Shown here: positions 8,019 to 16,967 of the stretch, piece by piece
Position numbering within the stretch: the first letter of the stretch is position 1
How the letters are laid out: the number at the start of each line of letters is the position of its first letter
Source of the DNA: Comamonas denitrificans
GTDB lineage: Bacteria > Pseudomonadota > Gammaproteobacteria > Burkholderiales > Burkholderiaceae_C
DNA length: 64,000 nt
Assembly (NCBI RefSeq): GCF_017368815.1
Contig: NZ_JAFNME010000010.1
Coordinates: 25,033 to 89,032 of the forward strand
Direction of reading: 5' to 3'
Made by a program: the position numbers and the translations under genes
The notes under the pieces: model-generated
Database searches by the model: none
The model's input: only the letters and a program-made list of their open reading frames with translations
Told to the model about the DNA's origin: nothing

Positions 8019-8362
8019 CACTTCTTACCGCCCTCTCTCCAAGCGTTGCGCACGGGCTCGGGTTTGGTTTTTTTAGAGTCGCGGCCCACTGCGTAAACGT
8101 TTTGACCTGCTTTTGGTGGTGGCGGTGGTGGTGGTGATTGAAAACCGCCGGTGCCCCCCGTCGTCATGGTCTTCGCTCTGCTGGCGGCGCTCCCACCAGC
8201 ACCAGCAGCACCAGGAGGAGGGGGAGGGGGAGGGGTGCCCCCGCTGGGGGCCCCAGTGGTCTTACTGGCTGCGCTGGCGGCACGGCCAGCAATTGCGTTT
8301 TTGGCGGCTTTGGCAGGAAGGCCAATAGAGGCGAGAGTTGCTATTTTTCCAAAAAGTCCCAT
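8018..8362 (-). CDS. Proline-rich low-complexity protein (114 aa)
   Basis: The N-terminal third (MGLFGKIATLASIGLPAKAAKNAIAG) could form an amphipathic or membrane-associated helix. The middle holds two runs of seven prolines separated by glycine- and alanine-rich sequence, and the C-terminus is basic. A clear ATG with an AGGAG-like site lies at 8362. Proline runs suggest an extended linker or a scaffold; I cannot assign a function. It is directly coupled to the 157-residue gene downstream. Confidence 0.5.
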   Translation of the reverse strand: MGLFGKIATLASIGLPAKAAKNAIAGRAASAASKTTGAPSGGTPPPPPPPGAAGAGGSAASRAKTMTTGGTGGFQSPPPPPPPKAGQNVYAVGRDSKKTKPEPVRNAWREGGKK

Positions 8363-8378
8363 TTTTATTACTCCTTTT

Positions 8379-8654
8379 TTAGTTGCTGGTGAATTGGTGG
8401 GCGTGAAGGCGCAGCATTGTTGTTTTATCTTTTAAATTAAGAGAGTTCCATTTATAAATTTCATAAATTCCCGCATCCTCTAGTAATTTCCCGGCTTGGG
8501 CGGCGGCGGCTTCAATGGCGTGATCGCGGCTGGGAAATAATACTTCGTCTGGGAAATCGTGAAATGAAAAATAATACCAATCGTTATCAGTTTTCCAAAA
8601 ATAAAAACCCACGCCAATTAGAGATTCTTCAAGTTTTTTATTAACGAGATTCAT
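8379..8654 (-). CDS. Hypothetical protein (91 aa)
   Basis: The start was placed at MNLVNKKLEESLIGVGFYFW because sequence upstream of it is GC-rich palindromic DNA unlike the gene. The product is soluble, aromatic-rich in its first half (WYYFSFHDFPDEVLFPS), then helical. No family recognised. Base composition is AT-rich like the transfer genes of the element and unlike the chromosome. Confidence 0.5.
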   Translation of the reverse strand: MNLVNKKLEESLIGVGFYFWKTDNDWYYFSFHDFPDEVLFPSRDHAIEAAAAQAGKLLEDAGIYEIYKWNSLNLKDKTTMLRLHAHQFTSN

Positions 8655-8865
8655 GATATTTTTTGTTCCTAAGCGGTTGAAAAATTGGCTGTTTGGCTGT
8701 CCGAGGGCGTGCCCCCTTGGGGGCTGGCCCTGGATGTTTGCCAGTCTCGAAGAGTCTGGCGGCTGTTTGCGATAGGGATCGTTAGGCGGCTTCGCCGCTC
8801 GAAACCCCGCAGGGGGTTCGACCCGCAGGGCCAGAGCCCGGGCCGAAGGCATCGCCCGAGAATCT
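8655..8865. other. GC-rich intergenic palindromic segment
   Basis: No convincing gene. The segment holds several short inverted repeats (for example GGCGGCTTCGCCGC around 8782-8795 and CCCCGCAGGGGG around 8806-8817). It separates two AT-rich small genes and may contain their terminator and promoter signals. Confidence 0.4.
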
Positions 8866-9051
8866 TCATTTAACCCCCTGCGAATCAATTAATTTATTAA
8901 TTTGCTGCACATGCTCCACCTGCTCGGGCGTGTCATTTGATCGGCTAATAAACACAATTAACGCCAAAGTAATGACCACTGAATAAAAAAAGAAAAAAGT
9001 TAATGCCCCGCCTAAAGTGACTTTTGCCAATGCGCTCATAAGTTTTTCCAT
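8866..9051 (-). CDS. Small single-pass membrane protein (61 aa)
   Basis: The product MEKLMSALAKVTLGGALTFF continues into a hydrophobic helix spanning about residues 14-36, with a charged C-terminal tail. The ATG is preceded by a leader whose sequence at 9077-9119 is duplicated upstream of another small membrane gene (15520-15786). It could be an entry-exclusion or transfer-associated peptide, but that is only suggested by its place next to the relaxase gene. Confidence 0.5.
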   Translation of the reverse strand: MEKLMSALAKVTLGGALTFFFFYSVVITLALIVFISRSNDTPEQVEHVQQINKLIDSQGVK

Positions 9052-9076
9052 GATGACCCTTTAAAAAAGTTACTGA

Positions 9077-9119
9077 ACGGCGAAAAGTGCCGCTGACCTC
9101 CTTCAGCATTTCGCGGACA
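9077..9119 (-). repeat. Duplicated leader element, copy 1
   Basis: About 43 bp closely match 15804-15846. On the minus strand both contain ATGTCCGCGAAA, an AAGGAGG-like purine run and a GGC/GCC hairpin, and both precede a short membrane-protein gene. Here the ATG opens a five-codon minimal frame (MSAKC, stop). Confidence 0.6.
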
Positions 9120-9188
9120 TGGTGCGGTCTTAATCATCGTTAAATAAGAATGGATTTATTTATGAGTTTGTGATAAACACAAAAAAAT

Positions 9189-9228
9189 ATAGCACTAAAA
9201 CAGGCTGTTAAGCGTGTTTTGGTGCTAT
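9189..9228. terminator. Strong hairpin between relaxase and small membrane gene
   Basis: Arms ATAGCACTAAAACA (9189-9202) and TGTTTTGGTGCTAT (9215-9228) pair over 14 bp with a single wobble. On the minus strand it follows the relaxase stop (9282) by about 50 bp, so it is a likely terminator; it has an A-run on one flank. Confidence 0.55.
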
Positions 9229-9281
9229 CTTGTGATTTACTAATGCAGTTTTATGAAATGTGCAAGTATTATTTTACGATG

Positions 9282-12200
9282 TCACATTTCCATTTCTCTG
9301 CCCTTGCTGGGGGTTGGTGCTGGTGCTGGTGCGGGCGTGGGGGTCGGCGTTGGCGTGGGGGCTGCTGTGGCCCCTTGACTGGCCTTGCCCTCAAGGGCTG
9401 CACGTGTGGCCTCTCGAAGCTGGGCGGCCTCATGGGCGGCTCCCAGCTTCGCCCTGATCGCCTCCTGCGTGGTGGCCTTGCGGAAGCCTTCGGCGTTGAA
9501 GCTTTTATAAATGTTGTCCTGGGCCTTGGCCCAGGCCTTGGCGGCGCTGCCGGTTTCCTTGCTGTTCATGCGCTGGCGCAGCTCGTCCCGATCCCGGCCC
9601 GCCATGCGCTGGCCGGTGGTTTCGCGGCTGATGAGCACCTCGGTTTTTTGGCCAACTTTGAACCCCAAAACCTTTACATCACGTTGCACCAGGGTCGCGG
9701 TTTTGGTCGTCATGCCCAGGGTTTTGGCCTGGCGTAGCTGCACCTGGCGGGGGCCTGCGCCGTGTAAGCCCTGGTGATAGGTGCGCCCGTCCTTGTATTG
9801 CAAGTAGCGCTCCCCCTGGCTATCGAATTTGTAGCTGGCCTTGCCTTTTTCGATGTCCTTGGCAATCTTGGCGGGCGTGGGCATTTTGCCCTTGGTGTCG
9901 AGGGCTGACCTGGCAAGCTGTGCGTCTTTCGTGCGTTCTGTGTGGCTGCGGCGGTCTGGTTTTTGCTCTTGTGCGCGATCCTGGAAACGTGGCCCAAGCT
10001 GTTCGCGGATGCCCTGGCCCAAGGCCTTCAGCGGGTCGGGGTGGCGGGCCTCAAGTGCCCGGCGCTGCTCCTGGCCGTAGGCCTTGGCCTGGGCTTCTTG
10101 GCGTTCCGCGAACCTCTCCCAGCTCTCTTGAGCGGTGGCGGGGGCTGGCTCTTTTTGGAGTTCTTGGGTAGCGGGTTTGCCCTGTTGCTGGTCTGCAAGC
10201 CGGTCGCGGCGGTTTTCCACGGCTTCGGCTACCAGGTGCGCGGCCTCCAGCCTCTCGCTGGCGCGGTCGATTTGGCCCTCATCGCCAAAGCGCTGGGCGT
10301 GGTCGTACTCGGCCTTTGCGGCCTTCAGCTCCTCGGCGGCGCTCTTTGCGTCACGCTCGATCTGCTCGGCGCTGTCCCGGCTCTCCCGGTCGTTGCCTGG
10401 CCCTGCATCAGCCTGCTGATAGTCTGTTGAGCTGTCCTTGTCCCGGTTGCGACTCATTTCGGATTTCAGCTCGTCGCGCTGGGCCTGGGTGTGGTGGTAG
10501 CTCATGCTTTCGCGGTGGCGCGATGCCCCCACGTAGGCCAAGCTGCGGTCGGTCATTGCGGAATCGTGCGCTATGTGAGCACGATCAACAGTTACGCCCT
10601 GGCTTTTGTGGACGGTCGCGCCATAGGCGTGGTCGATCGCCTGGTACTGCTTTTCGGTAATCTTGACCTCCCGCCCGGTTTCGTCCTGGCGAAGGGTCAG
10701 GCGGCCTTCGGCGGCGGCTGTGACCTGCCACGTTTGGCCGTTTTTCAAATCGAGAGAACGATCATTTTTTAGGGTAATTACCCGATCACCCACGGCGAAA
10801 TTTTTAGTTTTTTCTGTGGCCTCTTTGCTGGTTTTTGTTTTGAATGTGTGGTCTTCCCCCTTCAAAAGCCCCTTTTCTCGCGCCATCTCCCGCGCGGCGT
10901 TATTGATAGCCGCAACATCTGCCCGTCGGCCAGCAAGGGCAATACTTGTTTTGCCCTCGGCCAAATCTTTGACCACCTCGCCCGCCATGGCCTGGCGCAG
11001 CTTCTCGGGGTCGGCGTGTTCCCTTAAATACCCTTGCTTTTCCATTATTTCGATTGCCCGGCCTGCCTGGCCATCCTTGAGGGCGTGAACCATCTCACGG
11101 TCGGGGGCGGCGTGCTGCCGCCGGATTTCGTCGATTTTGGCGGTGGCGGCGCTGGCTGCCCCCATTGATCGCATCGCGCCACCTGCGTCAATAGGCTGGA
11201 GCTGCCGGGTATCGCCCACCAGTACCACCTTGGCCCCGGCGGCCTGGGCTCGATCGGTTAGCTTGGCCATCAGGCGGCTGCCTGTCATGCCCGCCTCGTC
11301 CACGACCAAAACGGACTTTTCATTTAATTGCAGCTCGCCTTTGTCGATTTTGTTAATGGTGCTGTGAATGGTGTCGCTGGCAATGCCGCTGCCCTCGGCA
11401 AGCCCGGCGGCGGCTTTGCCCGAGGGAGCGCAGCCAAAAACTTGACTACCGCCAGCCTCCCAGGCCTCGCGGGCTGCGCCTAGCATGTAGGACTTGCCAG
11501 CCCCGGCTACACCTTCAACCACGGCAAAATTGTTTTTGCTGTCGGTAATCGTTTTTAAACAATTTGCCTGCTGGGTTGATAATTCTTTTTTCTCAATAAT
11601 TGATTCCACGTCGGCGGCGTGGGCCTGGCTTGGCCCCCTGGATTCTTTAAAAGCGTAGCTGTGCAAGTCTTTTTCGATTTCCAGCATTTCGCGCGAAGTC
11701 CAGCGTTCTCCTCCCTCCTGGTCGTAGAGTTTGACCAGCTCGCCCGAGTTCTCCAGCTCGCGCAGCTCTTGCAAAGCGCTGCCAATATCCTGCCCGGTGA
11801 TTTGCGCACGTTCAAACGCTGCGCGGTGTAGCTGTGTTTGAGTTAGCGTGCTGGCCTGGTCAAAGGCGGTGGCGGTTAAGGGCTGGATTTCTTTTTCTGC
11901 AGGCTGGCGGTTCAAAAGGTCTTCGGTTTTGAAATTGTGTTTTGTAGCCGTTTCCTTAGCCAAATTAAAAGCCTCTTCGCGTGGTTTTTCTGTTTTTTTA
12001 TCGCGGGTTTCGACTTGGTGAATATCTCGGGCTTTTTCCGATTTCATCCCGGTTTTTGCTTCGCGTTCGGCAATTTGGGCTGAACGAGTGGATAACTCTT
12101 TTTCTAAATCTTTTGAAAAACCCTCGATGCGGAAAGATTTCCCGTCTTGCTCAATTGAAAACCCCATTTTCTCCAGCTCTCGCGCCATTTCCACGCGATA

Positions 12201-12809
12201 AGCTGTTCCAATTGCGTGGGTGTGGGCGGCCCGGAAATCTACCCGTTTGCCATTATCTGAGACATTTAAAACAACTGCATGGGTGTGCAAATGCGGTTCA
12301 CCTGCCCTATTAGAACTGTGCTCAAAAGTGGCTGCAGCAATTTCTCCGTGGGCGACTTTAAATTCTCCTGCGTGGCCTTCCCGCTGAACAAATGCGCCGG
12401 ATTGCTCGGCATATTTAAGAGCTGATTCAATGGCCTTTTGGTGGGCGGCGCTAATCTGTTTTTGCAATTCCGGCGGTGCGCTGGCCCATGCGATAGAAAC
12501 CGATTTTGGAGCGCTAAAAGTTAAATCATAGCCCGGTTTATGTCGTTCGTCCCCGGCGTTATTAGAAAGTGCCTGACCTGTTTTTGGGTCAAACCCTCTT
12601 AGGCCACGCTGCATTTCCCCTCGATGAACTAATTCATTAGCAAAACCGCGTTTTTCTGCATAGCTTCCAATCCATTTACCCATTGGCTCATCATGCTGGC
12701 GAGTGGTTTCTTTTTCATTTGGATTTTCTTTGCCCAGCTGATAGCCTTCATAATATGCGGCGATTTTGGAAACCCCGCCTTCGGCATTAATACTTTTAAA
12801 AGACAGCAT
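9282..12809 (-). CDS. trwC: MobF-family relaxase/helicase (TrwC/TraI-like)
   Basis: A 1175-residue conjugative relaxase. The N-terminal domain has a catalytic tyrosine pair at residues 19-20 (AAYYEGYQ) and the HUH metal site [12 protein letters not shown] near residue 170. A RecD2-like helicase follows, with Walker [10 protein letters not shown] near 433 and Walker [12 protein letters not shown] near 500. The last 350 residues are rich in Q, E, K and A and probably coiled. It would nick oriT and unwind the transferred strand. The gene follows a 77-residue coiled protein by 2 bp. The final stretch is a proline/threonine/alanine repeat encoded by GGTGCTGGTGC-type DNA. Confidence 0.95.
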   Translation of the reverse strand: MLSFKSINAEGGVSKIAAYYEGYQLGKENPNEKETTRQHDEPMGKWIGSYAEKRGFANELVHRGEMQRGLRGFDPKTGQALSNNAGDERHKPGYDLTFSAPKSVSIAWASAPPELQKQISAAHQKAIESALKYAEQSGAFVQREGHAGEFKVAHGEIAAATFEHSSNRAGEPHLHTHAVVLNVSDNGKRVDFRAAHTHAIGTAYRVEMARELEKMGFSIEQDGKSFRIEGFSKDLEKELSTRSAQIAEREAKTGMKSEKARDIHQVETRDKKTEKPREEAFNLAKETATKHNFKTEDLLNRQPAEKEIQPLTATAFDQASTLTQTQLHRAAFERAQITGQDIGSALQELRELENSGELVKLYDQEGGERWTSREMLEIEKDLHSYAFKESRGPSQAHAADVESIIEKKELSTQQANCLKTITDSKNNFAVVEGVAGAGKSYMLGAAREAWEAGGSQVFGCAPSGKAAAGLAEGSGIASDTIHSTINKIDKGELQLNEKSVLVVDEAGMTGSRLMAKLTDRAQAAGAKVVLVGDTRQLQPIDAGGAMRSMGAASAATAKIDEIRRQHAAPDREMVHALKDGQAGRAIEIMEKQGYLREHADPEKLRQAMAGEVVKDLAEGKTSIALAGRRADVAAINNAAREMAREKGLLKGEDHTFKTKTSKEATEKTKNFAVGDRVITLKNDRSLDLKNGQTWQVTAAAEGRLTLRQDETGREVKITEKQYQAIDHAYGATVHKSQGVTVDRAHIAHDSAMTDRSLAYVGASRHRESMSYHHTQAQRDELKSEMSRNRDKDSSTDYQQADAGPGNDRESRDSAEQIERDAKSAAEELKAAKAEYDHAQRFGDEGQIDRASERLEAAHLVAEAVENRRDRLADQQQGKPATQELQKEPAPATAQESWERFAERQEAQAKAYGQEQRRALEARHPDPLKALGQGIREQLGPRFQDRAQEQKPDRRSHTERTKDAQLARSALDTKGKMPTPAKIAKDIEKGKASYKFDSQGERYLQYKDGRTYHQGLHGAGPRQVQLRQAKTLGMTTKTATLVQRDVKVLGFKVGQKTEVLISRETTGQRMAGRDRDELRQRMNSKETGSAAKAWAKAQDNIYKSFNAEGFRKATTQEAIRAKLGAAHEAAQLREATRAALEGKASQGATAAPTPTPTPTPAPAPAPTPSKGREMEM

Positions 12810-12811
12810 AT

Positions 12812-13045
12812 TTAATCCTTTACTTTCTCTTTTAAAACCTTTTTAATAATAGGTTCTAAATCGTCAATGGTTAATTTGTGTTTTTGCAAGATATTTAAAA
12901 CTTTTTCTGCCCGGCCTTCTTTCTCGGCTTTCATTTTGATTTTATATCTCTGGATTTCTATATCTAATAAATGGGCCTGATATATCAAATCATCGCGTTT
13001 TCGGGCAACTGCATTTAAATCGTCGAAGGAAATAATTTTGTTCAT
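12812..13045 (-). CDS. Small coiled-coil protein upstream of relaxase (77 aa)
   Basis: The product [20 protein letters not shown] continues as a highly charged helix, likely coiled, over residues 10-50, then a second helix ending [10 protein letters not shown]. It lies between the accessory and relaxase genes with 3 bp on one side and 2 bp on the other. This suggests a relaxosome or transfer-regulation role. No specific family recognised. Confidence 0.6.
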   Translation of the reverse strand: MNKIISFDDLNAVARKRDDLIYQAHLLDIEIQRYKIKMKAEKEGRAEKVLNILQKHKLTIDDLEPIIKKVLKEKVKD

Positions 13046-13048
13046 AAT

Positions 13049-13555
13049 TTAAATCCTGGGAGCTTTAGGAAAATTGGCTTTTGTTTCGTCGGAAATTTTT
13101 CCAAAAATATTTATATTCGTTGGGTCAGGCCAAACCTTATAAATTAAATAATAACGGTTTGCCAAGCGAATTAAGAAATTTAATTCGGTTTCCCCTGGTT
13201 TCTGAATACTGCCCTCGACCGCATCCCGGGCTCGATATTCTCGAAAGGAGGGGACGCGCAGAAACTCGCCCAGGTTCTGAACCAGCGCGTTAAAAGATTC
13301 TGCGGCCTGGGCCTGGGCGGCATTCATTTCTTCTTGCTGGGTTTTCAGCGCTGCAATATCAGCCTGGAGAATGGATAAATCGGGCGCTGGCGCGGTTTCA
13401 GCGGTTGGGCTAGGGGTACCCACAGGGGCAGGCGCTCCGAACGCTACAGCGCGTAAATAATCGCTACGCGATAGCCCCAGGGTTTTACAGATGCGGTCGA
13501 TTTCGCGGGCTTCTTCTTGGGTTGCGCGAAATTTTAGATATTCGGTTTTAATCAT
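13049..13555 (-). CDS. Relaxosome accessory DNA-binding protein (TrwA/MobC-like)
   Basis: The start was set at MIKTEYLKFRATQEEAREID, preceded by AAGGAA; an upstream open stretch is in the putative oriT repeats. The first 45 residues fit a ribbon-helix-helix or MobC-type fold (IKTEYLKFRATQEEAREIDR, then LGLSRSDYLRAVAFG). A proline/alanine linker, a coiled segment (DIAALKTQQEEMNAAQAQ) and a C-terminal domain follow. In TrwABC-type systems such a protein binds oriT and stimulates the relaxase. Position directly beside the repeat region at 13581-13679 agrees. Confidence 0.7.
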   Translation of the reverse strand: MIKTEYLKFRATQEEAREIDRICKTLGLSRSDYLRAVAFGAPAPVGTPSPTAETAPAPDLSILQADIAALKTQQEEMNAAQAQAAESFNALVQNLGEFLRVPSFREYRARDAVEGSIQKPGETELNFLIRLANRYYLIYKVWPDPTNINIFGKISDETKANFPKAPRI

Positions 13556-13580
13556 TTTTTTGATTCCTTCCGTGTCACGC

Positions 13581-13679
13581 GGAAACCCGCATGGCTGTTG
13601 GGTTTTGGCCGTTTTAGGCCGTTTTTGTGGTCTGGCCGTGGCCCGCCTGTGCCACCCGGAAACCCGCATGGCTATTGGG
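13581..13679. other. Candidate origin of transfer (oriT)
   Basis: Two 22-bp direct repeats with one mismatch, beginning GGAAACCCGCATGGCT, lie at 13581-13602 and 13658-13679, 77 bp apart. Between them are GGCCGTTTTAGGCC and other short palindromes. The segment sits between the accessory gene and the coupling-protein gene, the usual place of oriT in TrwABC-type modules. No nick site can be assigned from sequence alone. Confidence 0.5.
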
Positions 13680-13690
13680 CGCGGCGGTTA

Positions 13691-13730
13691 TGCACCCCTC
13701 ACCCCTGGTGGGTAGGGTGCGGGCTTTTTG
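13691..13730 (+). terminator. Terminator-like hairpin next to putative oriT
   Basis: On the plus strand GCACCC (13692-13697) pairs with GGGTGC (13715-13720), with additional ACCC/GGGT pairs inside, and the sequence GGGCTTTTTG follows. All genes here run on the minus strand, so it may instead be part of the transfer origin structure. Confidence 0.4.
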
Positions 13731-13791
13731 CTGAGGAAACTGTTTTTAAAATACAACCCCAGGAAAGAATATATTCCCAGGGGTCGAACAT

Positions 13792-15507
13792 TTAGAAATC
13801 TCCTTCCATACCCGGTGGCAAATCGCTATCAGAAATGTTATTAACCTCGGCCTGTTTTGTTTCTGCCATCACTTGAATAGCTGGTTTGATTTTGATTGCC
13901 TCCCGGGTGGCTTGCTCAAAAGTGGTGGCGGTTTGGGGGCGGTTCACTGGCTCCAGCAAAATCGGGGCAGCAGGAATAGAACCGGCGAAATTCAGAAAGC
14001 CATGTAAGGTTTCCAGATTCTGTAGTTCACCTGGCAAGACAATGCGATCATTGGTAATCTGCTGCTGCCAATTCTCGTTTTTGGATTTTGAGCCGAAAAC
14101 TTGCTGAAAGGATTTGTTTTCGCTTTCCCCGCCACTTGCGACGATGCGGCTAATCTGCGCCTCCCCGAGTAATCGGCTCATAACGTCCGAAGTTTCCGGA
14201 TCTGGGACGCGGAAAACGACCTGGCTGGAGCAGTTAGCCAAAATGGTGTGGGCTTCTGCGCGTGTATAAGGAATTTCTAATTGGGAAACGGTTTGAAGGC
14301 CAAGAATTGCACGGCCCCCGTTTTTACGGGCTTTCGTTAGAAAATCGAGAATTGAGCCAATACGGCCCAGGCTGGCGAATTCGTCAATGATCATCCAGAA
14401 TTTGCGAGTTTTTGATTCTTCCATTGACAAAATGGTTTTGCTGATAATGTCGGCCATGGCCGCGATAATTGGCTTTAATGTTTCTAATTGATCGTCGCGA
14501 AAGTTGAAAAATAGCCAGCCCTTGGCTTTGTCAGACGAAACAATATCTTTTAGAGAGAAACCATTCTCTACCCCTGCGGCTGCCTCCAGGTATTGGAAGG
14601 GGCTGATATAACGCCCGACGATGGCGCGAACACTGCCAAACATCCGCTCGTTACCCTCTTCGGCAAACGGCTGCGCAGGAGTGCCCGCGAAAATCTCGCG
14701 TAACTCCTTAATATCTGCAACGGTTGCCAATTTGAAAATATCGGCATTGGTCAAATTGTTTTGCCAGCAGTGTTTTAAAATCGCAGAAACAATTGTTTGT
14801 GCATATCCGTTCCATTCTGCGCTCGACCCCTCCGCGTCCGGGATAATAGATTTAGCGATTTGATCAACGTCCCAAACCGATTTAATTTCGGCCAAAGGTG
14901 ACCAATTAATAGCGCGAGAATCCAAGGGATTCAAGATTAAATCGTGGCGCTCTTCGTTGTAGTAGGCTTTTAAGAAGTTGCCTCCAGCATCGGAAAGAAA
15001 AACACGATCACCACGCGCTGCAATGCCGTCTAAAACCTCGCAAATCGCCACCGATTTGCCTACCCCTGTGGAGCCAGCAATTAGAAAATGCAGGGCTTCT
15101 AAACGCTCGGGGATTTTTTGACTGCCTATTGTCAAATCACCTTCTTCTTTTTTGAGAATTTTTTGTAATTGTTTACCAGTTACCAAACGCGCCCCGCGTA
15201 AATGACCGTTATCGTTTTCTGATTCACCATTACTGAAAAAACTAAATACGCCTTCTAAAATGGTTGAAAACCGATGATAAATAATCGTGCCGATATTAAT
15301 AAAAATAAAACCTAATAATGAATTGCCAATAAATGTATTAATTACAAATTCTTCTTTTCCCGTAAATGCAGAACTCGCGCCCACTAAGGCACCCGCGATA
15401 AAAAACCGGCCAAGGTACACGCCAAAACGGCCAAAACGGCCTCGGGAAATGAACCACGCACCAGCACAAATAATTGCAGAAATTGCAAATAAAAAGAAAT
15501 TAATCAT
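13792..15507 (-). CDS. trwB: Type IV coupling protein (TrwB/TraD/VirD4-like)
   Basis: A 571-residue conjugative ATPase. Two or more N-terminal membrane segments lie within residues 1-80, then Walker A in IAGSTGVGKSVAICE near residue 142, and Walker B in FWMIIDEFASLGRIGS near residue 370. A Q-rich motif ILGLQTVSQLEIPY follows near 410. It would dock the relaxosome to a secretion channel. No channel genes accompany it, so it must work with a helper conjugation system. It is separated from the accessory and relaxase genes by the putative oriT. Confidence 0.93.
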   Translation of the reverse strand: MINFFLFAISAIICAGAWFISRGRFGRFGVYLGRFFIAGALVGASSAFTGKEEFVINTFIGNSLLGFIFINIGTIIYHRFSTILEGVFSFFSNGESENDNGHLRGARLVTGKQLQKILKKEEGDLTIGSQKIPERLEALHFLIAGSTGVGKSVAICEVLDGIAARGDRVFLSDAGGNFLKAYYNEERHDLILNPLDSRAINWSPLAEIKSVWDVDQIAKSIIPDAEGSSAEWNGYAQTIVSAILKHCWQNNLTNADIFKLATVADIKELREIFAGTPAQPFAEEGNERMFGSVRAIVGRYISPFQYLEAAAGVENGFSLKDIVSSDKAKGWLFFNFRDDQLETLKPIIAAMADIISKTILSMEESKTRKFWMIIDEFASLGRIGSILDFLTKARKNGGRAILGLQTVSQLEIPYTRAEAHTILANCSSQVVFRVPDPETSDVMSRLLGEAQISRIVASGGESENKSFQQVFGSKSKNENWQQQITNDRIVLPGELQNLETLHGFLNFAGSIPAAPILLEPVNRPQTATTFEQATREAIKIKPAIQVMAETKQAEVNNISDSDLPPGMEGDF

Positions 15508-15519
15508 TTTGAATACTCC

Positions 15520-15786
15520 TTATTTCTTGAAAATCAAAACAAATGGGCCAAAACTGCCAACCAAAAAACCGAAAATTGAGCTTAAATAAAAGCTTTTAAG
15601 GCCTTCTGCGTATTCTGGGTTTGCAAATAGCTCTTTAAAAAAGAATATGTAATAATCAAAACCGGCGATTTTCCAATGCAGGTGATTTTGAATAAAGATA
15701 ATGGGGCCGATGATCGCGCCCATGAAACCGAGAATTAAGGCCCATTTCAAAATCCAGCCAATTTCGCGTGCTTCTTGCTTTGCCAC
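15520..15786 (-). CDS. Small two-pass membrane protein (88 aa)
   Basis: The gene probably starts at GTG 15786 (VAKQEAREIGWILKW), preceded by AGGAAACC; longer versions would run into repeat DNA. Two hydrophobic segments are visible, about residues 10-32 and 65-85. It ends 12 bp before the coupling-protein gene, suggesting co-transcription and perhaps a partner in the membrane. Its leader is duplicated at 9077-9119. Confidence 0.6.
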   Translation of the reverse strand: MAKQEAREIGWILKWALILGFMGAIIGPIIFIQNHLHWKIAGFDYYIFFFKELFANPEYAEGLKSFYLSSIFGFLVGSFGPFVLIFKK

Positions 15787-15803
15787 TTTGGTTTCCTTTC
15801 TCA

Positions 15804-15846
15804 CGGCGAAAAATGCCGCTCCCCCTCCTTCTGCGTTTCGCGGACA
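15804..15846 (-). repeat. Duplicated leader element, copy 2
   Basis: This copy matches 9077-9119 closely and precedes the 88-residue membrane gene. On the minus strand it reads ATGTCCGCGAAA, then an AGAAGGAGG run, then a short GGC/GCC hairpin, ending near the AGGAAA of the gene. Confidence 0.6.
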
Positions 15847-15847
15847 T

Positions 15848-15871
15848 AAAAAAACCCAGCGGTGTGCTGGG
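15848..15871 (-). terminator. Rho-independent terminator
   Basis: On the minus strand CCCAGC and GCTGGG (15855-15860 with 15866-15871) form a hairpin with a 5-nt loop followed by seven T residues. No gene lies directly upstream on that strand, so it may end a transcript that starts near the iterons. Confidence 0.7.
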
Positions 15872-15920
15872 CGTGGGGGTGGCGATGCCGTGGGCATGGG
15901 AGTCGGTTGTAGATATCCGA

Positions 15921-15980
15921 ATCGGATATGCAATAGCGCTATCGGATATGCAATAGCGCTATCGGATATGTATTAGTGCA
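15921..15980 (+). repeat. Three 20-bp iterons
   Basis: Two exact tandem copies of ATCGGATATGCAATAGCGCT (15921-15940, 15941-15960) and a third degenerate copy (15961-15980) are visible. A palindrome ATATCCGA-A-TCGGATAT overlaps the first copy. Tandem repeats of about two helical turns near replication genes suggest initiator binding or regulation. Confidence 0.8.
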
Positions 15981-16118
15981 AAGCCTTACAGGCCGCGCCT
16001 AGGGCGCTCCTCGACGGCGGGGCGTGCCGCCCCCCGGCCCCCCTCTGGGCTGCGCCCCCTGCGCACCTTCGGCGCGTGGGCCCCTGCATGCGGCTGGACA
16101 TTGAAGGGGAGGGCACCA

Positions 16119-16226
16119 GGCGGCGGCGGTGGTGATGGTGGTGATGGTGGTGATGGTGGTGGTGATGGTGGTGGTGATGGTGGTGGTGGTGGTGATGGTG
16201 GTGATGGTGATGGTGGTGATGGTGGC
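16119..16226 (+). repeat. GGTGAT/GGT microsatellite
   Basis: About 105 bp consist almost entirely of GGT and GAT triplets in irregular order, open in all plus-strand and minus-strand frames. It is low-complexity DNA, prone to slippage, and not read as a gene. Confidence 0.85.
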
Positions 16227-16889
16227 GTTCTGACGGCTTCGCCTTGCCTTCTGCTAGTTGGCATAACAGCCGGGGCCCGTGGCCGGGAGGCCACAGGGGG
16301 CGCAGCCCTGGGGGTCTGGGGGGCGCAGCCCCCGCAGTCCGGGAGCGCCCTAGGCGCGGCGGGTACGGCGGCTGTTTGGCTGTCCCAAAGAGGAATTTTT
16401 TAAAAATTGGTAGCAGGCGCTGGCGGTGGGCAACGCGCAGCGTTGTCCACGGACGAGCCTGGGATGTTTTGCAGCGAAGGCGGTGGGCAGACCTGCGTAC
16501 CGCGCTTGCGCGGCAGTGCCCAGGCTTGCCCTGGGTGCTGGCAGGTTGTCCATGGTCGTAGCGGGCCATCGGGCGCAGCGGTGCCGGGCTGGGCGTTAAA
16601 ACCGCCCCCCAGCGCGTTTTAAGGGCTGGGGGGATGGCTACCCCTGGGCGTGGCTCTTAAAACCGCGTGGCGGCTGTTTTGGTGGCTTTCGTGATCTTTC
16701 TCTCGTGGGCGCGTGCGCGTAACCCTTGCGAAGAGATGTTTTGTTATTTCTTTTCTTTGTTATTTCTTAGGCTGCTGTTTTCCAGGTCTGCAAAATCCAG
16801 GACTGCAAAACAGCATTGTGGTGAATTGACTCCAAAGTATTGCAGGTATTAGCAATGATGCTATTGTTTGAGTAGCGTTTTTTGGCGCG

Positions 16890-16914
16890 AAAAAAAAGCC
16901 AGCGTGGTGCTGGC
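16890..16914 (-). terminator. Rho-independent terminator of the replication operon
   Basis: On the minus strand GCCAGC and GCTGGC (16898-16903 with 16909-16914) form a hairpin followed by eight T residues. It lies 55-75 bp after the stop of the 187-residue gene and would end the operon running from 18917. GGTGCTGGTGTT repeats fill 16915-16967 between gene and terminator. Confidence 0.8.
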
Positions 16915-16967
16915 TTTGGTGCTGGTGCTGGTGTTGGTGCTGGTGTTGGTGCTGGTGTTGGTGCTGG

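Larger units (their letters stand above)
15787..16967. other. 1.2-kb region without convincing genes
   Basis: The region holds a duplicated leader element, a minus-strand terminator, three 20-bp iterons, a GGTGAT-type microsatellite, GC-rich palindromic DNA and a second terminator. Long open frames through the microsatellite encode only histidine, proline-serine or glycine-aspartate runs and are not credible. It is a good place for the element's replication origin. Confidence 0.6.

Noticed and set aside
15973..16569. 198-codon minus-strand frame with a long histidine run
   Set aside because: The run comes from the GGT/GAT microsatellite, all frames are open there, and flanking sequence has no coding character.
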